In this document: positions 19,869 through 29,698 of the stretch, one piece after another | Numbering within the stretch: the stretch's first letter is position 1 | How the letters are laid out: every line of letters begins with the position of its first letter | Assembly (NCBI GenBank): GCA_009801015.1 | Contig: VHZZ01000508.1 | Span: 107,897-139,064, forward strand | Length of the DNA: 31,168 nucleotides | Source of the DNA: Silene noctiflora | Lineage: Eukaryota > Streptophyta > Magnoliopsida > Caryophyllales > Caryophyllaceae | Direction of reading: 5' to 3' | Translations under genes and position numbers: made by a program | The notes under the pieces: model-generated | Told to the model about the DNA's origin: nothing | What the model saw: only the letters and a program-made list of their open reading frames with translations | The model's database searches: none

Positions 19869-21384
19869 AGCTTGTGTAAATGGAAAATGAGGTGAAATCG
19901 AGAAGGTTGTCTTTAGTAGCAGGGATTTAAAATGGTAGGTAAGCAAACTCTAATATCATAAGACTAGTTGGTAAGACATCATTGGGACAGAAAGACAAGA
20001 ACTGTAACAAAAGGAATCCTGATCTCACTAAAATCAGTCATAGGAAATCGAGCATTTACCTTTGTTTGGCATTCTAGTAGATCTTTCCGAAAGCCGACTG
20101 CCAATCTAAGAAATGAAAGGTCCGTTTCCTCCAAATGCTCTAGATTTCATTAGACGACGGTTAAAAGTCCAGGTTTAATCCTGAAAAGTAATGGAAAAGA
20201 AATTGAAAAGATAATAGTAATATCGTTCTATTCTTTTAGGAAATGCAGGTGATCCATACTCCTAAGAATCACCTTATTGTCAGCACATAACTAAACTATT
20301 CACCAAAGTTCAAATTTTTCTTAAATAGATAGTTAAGTCAATCCGCCTTCTATAAAAAATTGTTTTCGCCTTTCAAAGTTGAGGAAGGCTCGCATTAAGT
20401 ATTTGCTACTTCGTCCACAAGTCAATTACTTAAATTTGAAACACAAAGACCAAAGTAAGGGGTAATAAGGGGTAAAGTTCACAAATATCGTTCCCCTTCC
20501 CCCCACCTTTCTCCTATCTCACAAGTCACAGCATATGCAGATCCCTCCATTTTTAACTTCCTTTTCCATCTTCTTTCCTTCAACACCTTTTTCGCGTATC
20601 TCCTTCATATCCACTATTCAACACACAGATCTCACAAACACTTCAAATGAACTTGTCCCTAGTAAACTGAGATAGGTTGGCGAGAGAAGTTGAGTTTCGT
20701 AAACAGTTAAACTTTTAACGGGGATGTTCTGAGGCTAGTTGTGGAAGTCTAAACAAGAAACGTAATAATTGACTAATCACCTACATGAATGAAACTATAA
20801 GCAACTCGCTAATGACTTAAAGATTTAGTAAATTGCATATGTTAGCTTTGTAGCTCCCCAACTCGTCCAACTTTTGCAAGGCTTTGAGAGGTACTCAATA
20901 AGTTGAGCGTGTCAATCCAGAAAATGTTTCACATATCATGTCCTATTCTTGAGGTGGGCTGACAGTCAGCGATAATATCCTAACGGACCGACTTTGTTTT
21001 CTTTCCTTATAAAAAATAAAGGTTAGAAGGTTCATCTGCATGAAAAAATTGACCATTGTTATGAACCTCCAATCTCTTCAGTGTAATACATTTAATGGAA
21101 TACTAATATACTCCGTAAAAGCGTGCAAAATTCCCGCCCAAATGCACTGGATGCACAACTACCCTACTGTTTCTACTTTCTAGCCCTCCAAGGCTAGGAC
21201 GTAAGGAATAAAATAATTTTGATAGTCGCTAAACCTTCCAAACAAGGTTTAAACAAAATCTCCTATAAAAGCAATGACGGCCAATGATTACATTTAACGC
21301 AACTACGTGAAACCAACATGTTTAAGTGTTTTACATATGGAACTCTTGACGACCGGGTGTCCTATTACAGTTCCTAATAAAAGA
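19869..21384. other. Long gene-poor stretch with one promoter-like patch
   Basis: No gene is recognised. At about 20490-20640 the plus strand is strikingly C/T-rich, like a plant leader. An ATG at 20536 there starts a 46-residue frame (MQIPPFLTSFSIFFPSTPF...) ending at 20676. It has no recognised family and no good continuation by splicing. Confidence 0.3.
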
Positions 21385-21472
21385 CTCTCTCCGCCTCAAT
21401 CATTTGTTTACCTTTAATTAAAATCTCCCACAAAGAATAACAAAGGTAAGCAAATGACTCGAACAAAGGAAG
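21385..21472. mobile_element. Stowaway-type MITE, 88 bp
   Basis: The left end CTCTCTCCGCCTCAATCATT and the right end, on the minus strand CTTCCTTTGTTCGAGTCATT, continue as inverted copies through TTTGTTTACCTTT. TA follows on the right; the left TA is changed. It is the same subfamily as the 27554 element. Confidence 0.65.
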
Positions 21473-21851
21473 TATATTATAAGAATTACATGTACAAATA
21501 ACAAATTAACAACTCGCTAAATAAAACATGTAACAGTGCCATTTTTTAAGGAATTATCCTAGGACAAATTTCAACACCTCTTCAAAGCCAAATAATGAGG
21601 AGTAAATAAACCACCGAAGAGAAGAGAATAATAGTGGGACACTTCTTTGAGCCGGAACGTGGTGTGCAGTCAGTAAGAATGCAATTTTAGTATCAACTAT
21701 CAAGTGCTAGTTTGTGATAGATCACTAGACACAAGCTGAGAACTAACAGGGTCTGTGTGTCAGAAATCTTAAAACTCACTAGTTTCTGAGTTAGAGGGGC
21801 TACACATACCCAACAAAAGAAACATAGCATCATCGTTAAGCATATATCATA

Positions 21852-22240
21852 AATAAAGGTGGAGATGAGAGGTAACTTTTATCGACTCGGCCCTCTTAAA
21901 AAAGAAGTGTTTGATTTAACACACTATTCACAAGATACTGAATACGTAAAATACTGCTAAAATCCTAGAAGACAGAAGACGTTAAAAACTAATGTCAAGG
22001 CTTGCATAATAACAGGCAGATCGAGAGAGGTGGAGATGAGAGGTGACTTTTATCGACTCGGCCCTCTTAAAAAATAAAGGTGGAGATGAGAGGTAACTTT
22101 TATCGACTCGGCCCTCTTAAAAAAGAAGTGTTTGATTTAACACAACTATTCACAAGATACTGAATACGTAAAATACTGCTAAAATCCTAGAAGACAGAAG
22201 ACGTTAAAAACTAATGTCAAGGCTTGCATAATAACAGGCA
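21852..22240 (+). repeat. Very recent tandem duplication, two near-identical 167-bp units and a 45-bp partial unit
   Basis: Unit 1 is 21852-22018 and unit 3 is 22073-22240; by eye they differ only by one inserted A and one or two bases at the ends. Between them, about 22028-22072 repeats the first 45 bases (GAGGTGGAGATGAGAGGTGA...). The rest of the spacer is TCGAGA. The near-identity marks it as the youngest duplication in the window. Confidence 0.9.
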
Positions 22241-22790
22241 CAAAAATGGATAGTGTATGACTTCCAATTTATGATGAACTATTAACAAAGATGGTAAATC
22301 AAAGCTAACTAATCAAAATGCCAGATTCTAACTCCGAACACTTAAAAAAGCTAGCTTTCTAAAAGACTTACTATATGTGAGAGATCAGATTTATAAGCAC
22401 AAAATGCATAAAAAGATACACTAAATATTATGCCGAATTCACACCGTCCAAACTCCGAATTCTATATTAAACTAATGATTCTCTTAGCAATAATAATGGT
22501 TACAGTTAGCTGTTAATGCATCTGCTTTATTCTTATCAGAACTTCATTTAGCAAAGATCAGAACCCACTAATTTTGTTATCCCTATTTGTTTCTGATGTG
22601 TTTTGTTGTACTTTCTTCCTTTATTCCTTTTTTTCTTTATCGTACCGTCTTCCTTTTTCCATTGGAGAGGGAGACATTTCAGAGACAAAAAGCAAAAAAC
22701 CAACTTCAATTTGACAAACTTAGGGCACGGTTGTGAAACCTCTCCTAGTGGTTGAAATGTCATTTTTCACTATTCACGTCAAGGTTAAAA
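22241..22790. other. Intergenic DNA without a recognised gene
   Basis: No coding exon is recognised. The 71-codon open frame on the minus strand (22548-22763) is low complexity and lysine-rich. Confidence 0.3.
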
Positions 22791-22939
22791 GTTAAAAGTA
22801 TCAGACACGCATTTGTGTCGAGGTTTTCCACTCAATTATTTTTCTGAAGTACCTCGATTTCTTACGTAAAATAAAGTGTCAAGTATCGTACACATGGTTG
22901 AGAATCCAGTGGCATACACAAGTACGAAATTTAGTGCAA

Positions 22940-23066
22940 AGAGTTTGAGTAACATAGATTTTACCCAGTGCGCACCTGGTAAAGAGGTAACGGCCGCGGA
23001 TTCCCACGTCATCTGGAAAACGTAGAGATATGCACTCCTCACTTAGTTTAAAAAAAAAAAAAAAAA
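22940..23066 (+). mobile_element. SINE 3' region with poly(A) tail
   Basis: TTTTACCCAGTGCGCACCTG followed by GGTAACGGCCGCGGATTCCC resembles the conserved 3' domain of angiosperm tRNA-type SINEs, and a run of about 18 A (from about 23048) follows. The 5' Pol III boxes are not clear. A decayed copy or a truncated insertion fits best. Confidence 0.45.
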
Positions 23067-26000
23067 CAGAGAAGAGAAAACGATGGAGTTGCAAGTTTTA
23101 ACTGTTCAAGTTATTCATCATCTATCAAGCCCATTTAAAACTGTACTAACTAGGCATAAGACAAAGTAACTCTTCTAATTCACAACTAGCGAAGTTTTTG
23201 GTAAGTCGTCCTATCCATAACAGCTCATGATTAAGCTCTAATCATGAAACACTAGTCGTGGAATCCTTACAGTTAATGAGTGTGTCTCCTCTTGTTCAAT
23301 TGTAGCATTGACAGTTCTTTCACAGACAAAGTAACCTAGGAAAACAGAATATAACAAGTGAACAGAAAGCCATACTAGCCTGATCCGAGTAGGTTCTACA
23401 AAACTTAGAAAGATTGGTCAATTGATTATCACTGATATTCACTATAACTACCAAGCATTTTTAAAGTTCCTTGATCTTTAACTTTCAAAAGTGTAAAGAT
23501 GCACCTAAGTACATAACTTTCCCAAAATCAAAGAAAATAAACCACTACTCAAAAGCACATGTTCTGTGTGTTTAGTCTTTAGTCTCCCACCCTTCACGAT
23601 GTACATACCGAATTTTGTGAATACTTTCCTGAAAATAGTTTTACTGCTACTTTTCCATAATAGGAAGAGGGAAAGTGTAATCTGCAAGCACCCATTCTGT
23701 AGGCTGACCTAGAGCCAAAGACTCATTTTATTTGTGTTATTGATTATGACTAAATAACGCAAAATGACACACCAAACTGAGGTTTTATATTGTGATGCAA
23801 TAGTAATGCGATTCTTATTATGGGTCATCTTAAACATCATCTCTATGTTGCTAATAAAGATATAAGGTTCCGTACATCCTATAACTGACTTCTTGCAGGA
23901 GCCCTGTGTTATGTTGAAGTTGTAGTATAAATCCTAGTATTAGCATTACTGGCTTACAGCTAATATTCCTCATAACATGTTTAAACACAAACTTCCTACT
24001 TGTACTAGAGCTCTAGAAGAGCAATTGCAGATCACCGGGAATTTGAGGAGAAAACATATCCTTTTATATCATTATCTAAACACAGAATAGAATCCAAGAA
24101 GCAGACTACAAGCAAAGTAGGTTCCATCAAATTCTGTAATGAGCAAAACGGTTTCCAACAGAGAAAAGTAGTTCTATATTATATGTACTATGACCCCTGA
24201 GAAAAAATACAGAACCCAAGATAGTTAATGCGTAATATTATTAGCATCAATAGTTGCTGCAGTGCCTCGGATCAATTCAAAGGAGAAAAAGCTGTTAGGC
24301 ATTTTTTTGTAGAAACAACTGCAGCCTAAGAAGGATCTAACAGTTAATTTCAGCCTTCAGGATTTCAGGTTATCAACAATATTCTCAGAAGAGCATAACT
24401 GTTTTCAAGTTTCAACATATAAATATAGGTCAGAAACAGGCTAACCTTAGTAAAAGAGAAGTTCAGGAGTCCTCAATAAATGCAAGGTCGTGTGAGCTAC
24501 ACTTGAAAAGCAGCTCAGAGTCAGATTTTCAGTAGTATGAACTTGTAGCTAATAAGATGTCTGCAAAAAAACAATTAAACAAAGCATGTAATATATTACA
24601 AGAAATTAAGAGAAACAATGAACAAGAAGCATAATAGTAATGTTTACTCCGCTAAATCACAGCGCAGCGATAAGCTTTAATCCTACTACCCGCTACAATA
24701 TCCCCATTATCTTAAATGATTTGCACAAGAATTAAAGGCAAAAAATTGTGCTTGCAGTGTGAAAAATGCAGAATTAGAGATTAAAACGCGGCCCCATACT
24801 TTTAAAATTCGTGTAACTCAGCAAAGGTAACAAAATGCACAATATCCCCATTATGTTATCATGAATTCAGCAACTTCATAAACATCATCATTATAATGTC
24901 CCCATTCCCTAAACAACAAGATTACTTCCCAGAACATTATATCCTCTAAGACTCTAAGATCTCAAAATATAGAGCCTGGTTTTAGATCATCTATCCAAAA
25001 AAAAAAATAAAAAAAAATAAATAACAACATTTTGAGCCTATCTCCAATGTACAGCAAAGATTGCAGTGAACAACTGTATACCCCGATATAAAAGTCAACC
25101 GCAAAAAAAAAGGGGGGATTAAGATATAACAATTCTAATAACAAAAACGTTTAAGACAAGCAAAATATCACGATTGACGAACTCTTCTCTTCTCTTCTCA
25201 CTGCTCAAGACTCCAGGAAACTTCAATCTTTGATTTTTCTTCCTCTCTATAACACTACATTATGTTTGAGACTATTGGAGACCAATGTGGCCATAGCACA
25301 ACTATTTTCTTTACCATATTTTCTGTATATAATGGATTCTACATCTCAGAGGAGTTTGTAAATGACCATCCATCGTTCTTGTCTAAAACCTGCTTCGGTA
25401 TTGTTGGCTTTGGCCTTTCCCTACTTTATTTTACAAGACAAGGTTTTTATTCCCCATATCAAAACTATCAGCAGGAAACCTAACTTTACATTAATTCTCT
25501 GATGTAAGATGGCGTTTCTGGACAATTACTACCAACAGATATTTGAAAATCAAATCAACAAACACAAAAATACAAACAGGCTAACAGAACATGATTGGAC
25601 ATGGATATGTACATTAACTTCATCACTAAGTCATAAATTACAAAAGACAAAGGTTCACTATATGCCAGACAGACCAAAAAGGATGTCCTACCTAGGTCAA
25701 GCTGTCTGGAAAACAAAGAAAGGATTTCGTGAGTACGGAGTTTCAACAAAAACGGATAGCATAAGAGCTTCCCTCGTGAGTCCTCTTCCCTTTTCCCTCC
25801 TTCTAGGTCTCTTCTTAACCCTCTTTCAAGGAATAGGATTTAGTTTAGACCAAAAAAGACAAAGGAAAACGACCAACTAATAAAAAACTAACAAATACAA
25901 ACTCAGAAAACAAGGTTGGATGACACTGTCTTATTATCCCACAGGCTACTAGGTACAATCATTCGCAAACTCAAAAATCAAGATAACTGTGTAAGGAATA

Positions 26001-27003
26001 GACACTCACTTCCTAAAAGCTCAAGAACTGGCCCAATGCCACCAGATTCTCTTTTTCGTATTAGTTCACTGCCACCACCATCTATACTCATTAGCTAATG
26101 AGGAGGTGCTCTAGCAAAATAAACACCGGTCCAGCTCACATTCTTGATTTTCTAGGTCCGTTTAGCTCTAAAATAAAACCCTTACATGGCTAGTATTAGC
26201 AACCATGAAAGGTACCATGTGAAAATGTTAGAGACAAAACTTAACTTTGACGTTCAATATATCTCCAACAATGTTAATCTGACACTAGTATTACACCCTC
26301 AAAGATTCCTAAATCGGATAGAACTTTCCTCTTTACAAAGGTATACAACACTAAATATCCTTTACCTGGTCTTTTAAAAGCTAAAGGGTGTCAATCGATG
26401 CACAGCTTAAACTTTACTAACAAATCTAATACCACCCTCTCATAATTGCAGTTGTAATGCATGATCCTTCAAATGGACATATAGACACAATGCACATCAT
26501 TCAGGAATCAACAACAACAGTGACATCATTCAAAACCAACGAATGAACGAATATTGCGAGTCATATTTATATGTCTTGGGAGTTGATTGCCCTAACGAAG
26601 CTACTAATTTATATGTATATGATAAGATTGAACTCGAGTTATCTCAGCATTTACCAGTATCACCCTATGTAAATGATTACACCACAATCTCTTTAAGCAC
26701 TCGCCTTAGCCTTTTAATTATTACCAATACCCTCATATACTTAGGGTCTACAAAATGGATAACTCGCGATCCTCCTCGGCAATACCCTACTACAAGTGTT
26801 CACCATAACCTACCATCCCCTATGTGACTCCAAGTCTTTGTTTAGACCGATATTAGCGTATAAGACGCGACTCAAAGATATGTACATAAAATCCGCACCT
26901 GATACTTCCTAATCCGAAACATTTAACAGTTACATGTATACTATTTATACTGTGAGGCTCACTTTGCAAAAGTAGAGCAAGACACGTATTATATGAAGCA
27001 TTG
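23067..27003. other. Long gene-poor stretch, about 4 kb
   Basis: No gene is supported. A TATA-like GATATAAAAG at about 25083-25092 is followed by a C/T-rich tract (25175-25255) and by open frames of 73 codons (25262-25483) and 123 codons (25509-25880). The latter begins in a good plant context (AAGATGGCG). Neither has a recognised domain, and frames of this length are expected by chance in AT-rich DNA. They are the only weak gene candidates here. Confidence 0.3.
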
Positions 27004-27005
27004 TA

Positions 27006-27213
27006 CTCCCTCCGTCCCGGTCATTTGTTGTCCTATTCCATTTTAGGTGTCTCAGTCAATTGTTGTCCTTTCTCTTTTAGAAATGCATTTGATGAGCAAT
27101 TTGATCCTGCACACGCAATTTGGTCCACTTGTCATTTAATAATTGGTCTCTTCCTTTTTTTTTTGGTCTTCATGCCAAAACCAAATGACAACAATTGACC
27201 GGGACAGAGGGAG
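27006..27213. mobile_element. Stowaway (Tc1/mariner) MITE, 208 bp
   Basis: Flanked by TA (27004-27005, 27214-27215). The terminal inverted repeats CTCCCTCCGTCCCGGTCA and CTCCCTCTGTCCCGGTCA match over about 30 bp with three mismatches. The well-kept ends suggest a fairly young copy. The 65-codon open frame at 27001-27198 is contained in it and is not a gene. Confidence 0.85.
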
Positions 27214-27215
27214 TA

Positions 27216-27553
27216 TAATTTTTAGTTAGATTATGTTTTACGTCTCAAATATATCTCTATTTCACTATTCAGAAACTCCAAATAATCCAAATTCTAATAT
27301 CATTTCCAGTTTAGAGCCGGAGACGTGTAGTGTCCTCTCCTCGTATCCTCGTTTCAAAATACAGTTCCCCTGTCCCGAAATTTCAATCATAAAGAGTCCG
27401 ACACTTAATTTACGTAACCGTAAAACATATCCTCAATATAAAATCAATCAATCAATCAATAAATCACAAATTTCATTACATAGCATAACACATTGCCATA
27501 CAATGCTACAAACACACTAACACAGACAAAAATGAGCAATCGTTATCAAATTA
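27216..27553. other. Intergenic DNA between two MITEs
   Basis: No gene is recognised; a short CAAT repeat (AATCAATCAATCAATCAAT) is at about 27443-27461. The 95-codon open frame 27233-27520 shows no motif. Confidence 0.35.
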
Positions 27554-27648
27554 CTTTCTCCGTCTCAGTCATTTGTTTATCTTTCATTAAAATGCTCCTC
27601 GGCCTTGCAGAAAATATATAAGGTTAACAAATGACTGTGACGGAATAG
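27554..27648. mobile_element. Stowaway-type MITE, 95 bp
   Basis: Flanked by TA (27552-27553, 27649-27650). The ends CTTTCTCCGTCTCAGTCATT and, on the minus strand, CTATTCCGTCACAGTCATT continue through TTGTTTATCTTT / TTGTTAACCTTA. Confidence 0.75.
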
Positions 27649-27679
27649 TATAAGAAAAACAAATGTAAAAGATCAATTC

Positions 27680-27970
27680 ATACCGTCTCGAACCCTCAGC
27701 AAATGCAATGAACACGTTCCAATTCTTTGTAAAACGACGTCGTTCAGCCGAATGACGTCAGTAGCGCGCCGAATTCGCAGAATTTTGAGTTGTTAATACG
27801 GCGTCGTTTTAGAGATTGTTGTTAATACAGGCAAGCTAACGAAAGAGGACATCTCATGGAGGGATTTGGGCTACAATTGGACACTTTTGATGGGGTTTAG
27901 TACGTTGGGCCTATTCGGCCTGTTGGGCTGTAAACCTGTAAGATTTGTGTGGATATGGGCTTTATTTTGA
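27680..27970. promoter_or_regulatory. Promoter-like island with ACGT palindromes and site II words
   Basis: The segment contains AAACGACGTCGTTC, AATGACGTCAG and ACGGCGTCGTTTT within 27728-27812, then TGGGCC, TTGGGCTG, ATGGGCTTT and AACCCAATG words (27904-27985). Clusters of TGGGCC/T (site II) words and ACGT cores are typical of plant housekeeping promoters. On the minus strand an ATG-free stretch ends in a donor-like GAGACG|GTATGA near 27683, so a leader exon transcribed leftwards is possible. On the right the area is cut by a Helitron-like insertion. No gene body was found on either side. Confidence 0.35.
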
Positions 27971-28088
27971 AACCCAATGCTCGGCTTGGACTTGGTCATA
28001 GGATTACACTCGTCGCAAATTCTTGTTTCAGAAGGGTTATCTTCGTCTGAAATAATAAGTCCGGATTTTGTGATCATTTAAGGCAAAT

Positions 28089-28748
28089 TCCCTATATACT
28101 AAAAAAATAACACACCTCCAAACAATCTCGCTCATTTTTCCCGCCCAAGTATTACACACATAATAAAATAAATCCACTTGCTATAGATATGAATACTCAA
28201 TATGTCAGCTACTTTATTTTACAATATTTACATCTCAATTGTTCTATATCCTTAATAACTATTTTCTTATTTTTTACACAAATGCAATCTTCTTTTCTAC
28301 TGAGAGAATAAAGATCTTCAAAAACTAATCCTTCCAAAATGCTCAAATCCAAATATGGAAATAAAATAGATTTTCTGTAATTAATAAACTAACTAATCTT
28401 TAATTTAAAAAATAACAATCTTTTCATCAACCTATAATTCATCATTAAACTTTGAAATTTAACCTTTTAACTAAAATGAAATAAATTTGGTATAAATAAA
28501 ACTATAACTATACATAATCATAAACGGTTATTAATTAAAATATGTTCATAAAAATACATATTTCATGGAATTATTTAATTATTTTAATTAATTTTTAGAT
28601 TAACTTTTTTTCTCAAATCAAATAATAATTCAATGAGGAGAAATATGAAAATGAATGAGATATTATTTTAAAATGTATAACTATATAAGTAATATACTAT
28701 AAAAAATAAAAATCTATTTATACTGCGAATAAACGGGATCTATACTAG
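28089..28748 (+). mobile_element. Non-autonomous Helitron-like element, about 660 bp
   Basis: The left end TCCCTATATACTAAAAAAAT is like plant Helitron 5' ends (TC...). The right end, GCGAATAAACGGGATCTATA then CTAG followed by T, has the CTRR terminus with a decayed hairpin just before it. The interior is AT-rich with no coding capacity. There are no inverted repeats or target duplication, as expected for Helitrons. The base before TC is T rather than the expected A, which lowers confidence. Confidence 0.5.
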
Positions 28749-28936
28749 TGTAACAACAATACTTCAACTAGAGTCACGGCTTATTGATAATTTTATTTTT
28801 TTCCAAAAGTGGTTACATTTTGTTGTAAAATGATCTTATTGAATATTGATTCAAACGAAAATGACCCGTCCTAATAGAGACTAACTCTTACACTCATGCA
28901 ATCATTTTGAGAAGTTATTTCGTCTTTTGTTAGTAC

Positions 28937-29287
28937 TGTAACACCCCGCTCAAACCTTGAATTGAGAGCGGTTACTTACGGTAGCTTGTTAGGCTATGTA
29001 CATGGCTCACAGATCAACCCGAATCATTTTCAACACATTTTGTCCTCATTCATGCGTATCTCAGGAACTTTCCAGGAGGTTACTAATCCTAAAACTACTC
29101 AGAGTCAAACACACTTAACTGTGGAGTTCTTTTACATAGATAATTATAAAAGAAAAACTGCACTTTGTTGATACGAGAAATTTTCTCAATCCCTTAATTT
29201 AAGCACTAGTCACCTAAGCTTAGTTATGGACCTCTTTAAAGTGGTATCTCACCCGAATAATGTTTTCGGTTAACGAGGAGTATTACA
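28937..29287 (+). mobile_element. Cassandra-type TRIM LTR fossil with 5S rRNA-like segment
   Basis: The segment begins TGTAACACCCC and ends GAGGAGTATTACA, the TG...CA ends of an LTR of about 351 bp. At 29058-29130 the minus strand reads GAACTCCACAGTTAAGTGTG and then TTTTAGGATTAGTAACCTCC, clearly related to the 3' two-thirds of plant 5S rRNA. LTRs with a 5S-like insert are the mark of Cassandra TRIM elements. Directly after the LTR, GGTACAAGAG resembles a tRNA-Met primer site. No second LTR lies before the copia element, so the copy is incomplete in this window. It looks old and codes for nothing. Confidence 0.75.
29058..29130 (-). repeat. 5S rRNA-derived sequence inside the Cassandra-type LTR
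   Basis: About 73 bases on the minus strand align with plant 5S rRNA from the GAACTCCGAAGTTAAG block to the ACCTCCTGGGAAGT block, covering the internal control region. Divergence is too high for a functional 5S gene, and the first third of 5S is missing or unrecognisable. Confidence 0.75.
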
Positions 29288-29698
29288 GGTACAAGAGTTG
29301 GTCTTATTTAAAATAGATGGGAAACATTAATCTCACGCTAAGGATCATATAATCATTTTGATGAAGTTACTTGATCTATTATTAGTAGGAAATTTAATAG
29401 GGTTGTACACGAGCAGACGCATGTACATCTTTGCCTCCTTGGAACATAGGTAAATGATATTGGTCTTGTATTTTTCCCCAAAATTTGTAAATGTTTGTGG
29501 ACCAAGTCACCCGTGCGTTGTGACTTTAAGGCGGCGGCACTTCTCCCACGAAACTTTGGTGGATCAAAGCACGTCATGGGTCGTTACCGATTTAAAAGGC
29601 ATTGAAAACGGTAAATAAAACAAGGTGTTTACAATGTTGCTTGAGTGAGTATCTGAGTATGAGCATACAAATGTTGTCAGGGTCCAGACTATAATATA
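29288..29698 (+). other. Spacer between the Cassandra-type LTR and the copia element
   Basis: The first bases carry the primer-site-like word; the rest may be Cassandra interior or unrelated flank. The 74-codon minus-strand frame at 29353-29577 shows no motif. Confidence 0.4.

Noticed and set aside
27871-28077. 68-codon minus-strand frame beginning MITKSGLIISDEDNPSETRI
   Set aside because: The start looks protein-like, but the frame runs through the cluster of TGGGCC/T words and has no recognised homologue, splice support or room for a leader. It is left as part of the promoter-like island.
29058-29130. Functional 5S rRNA gene
   Set aside because: Only part of 5S is recognisable and it is clearly diverged and embedded between LTR ends.
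28962-29171. 69-codon plus-strand frame
   Set aside because: It lies wholly within the Cassandra-type LTR and its 5S-like part, so it is not a gene.
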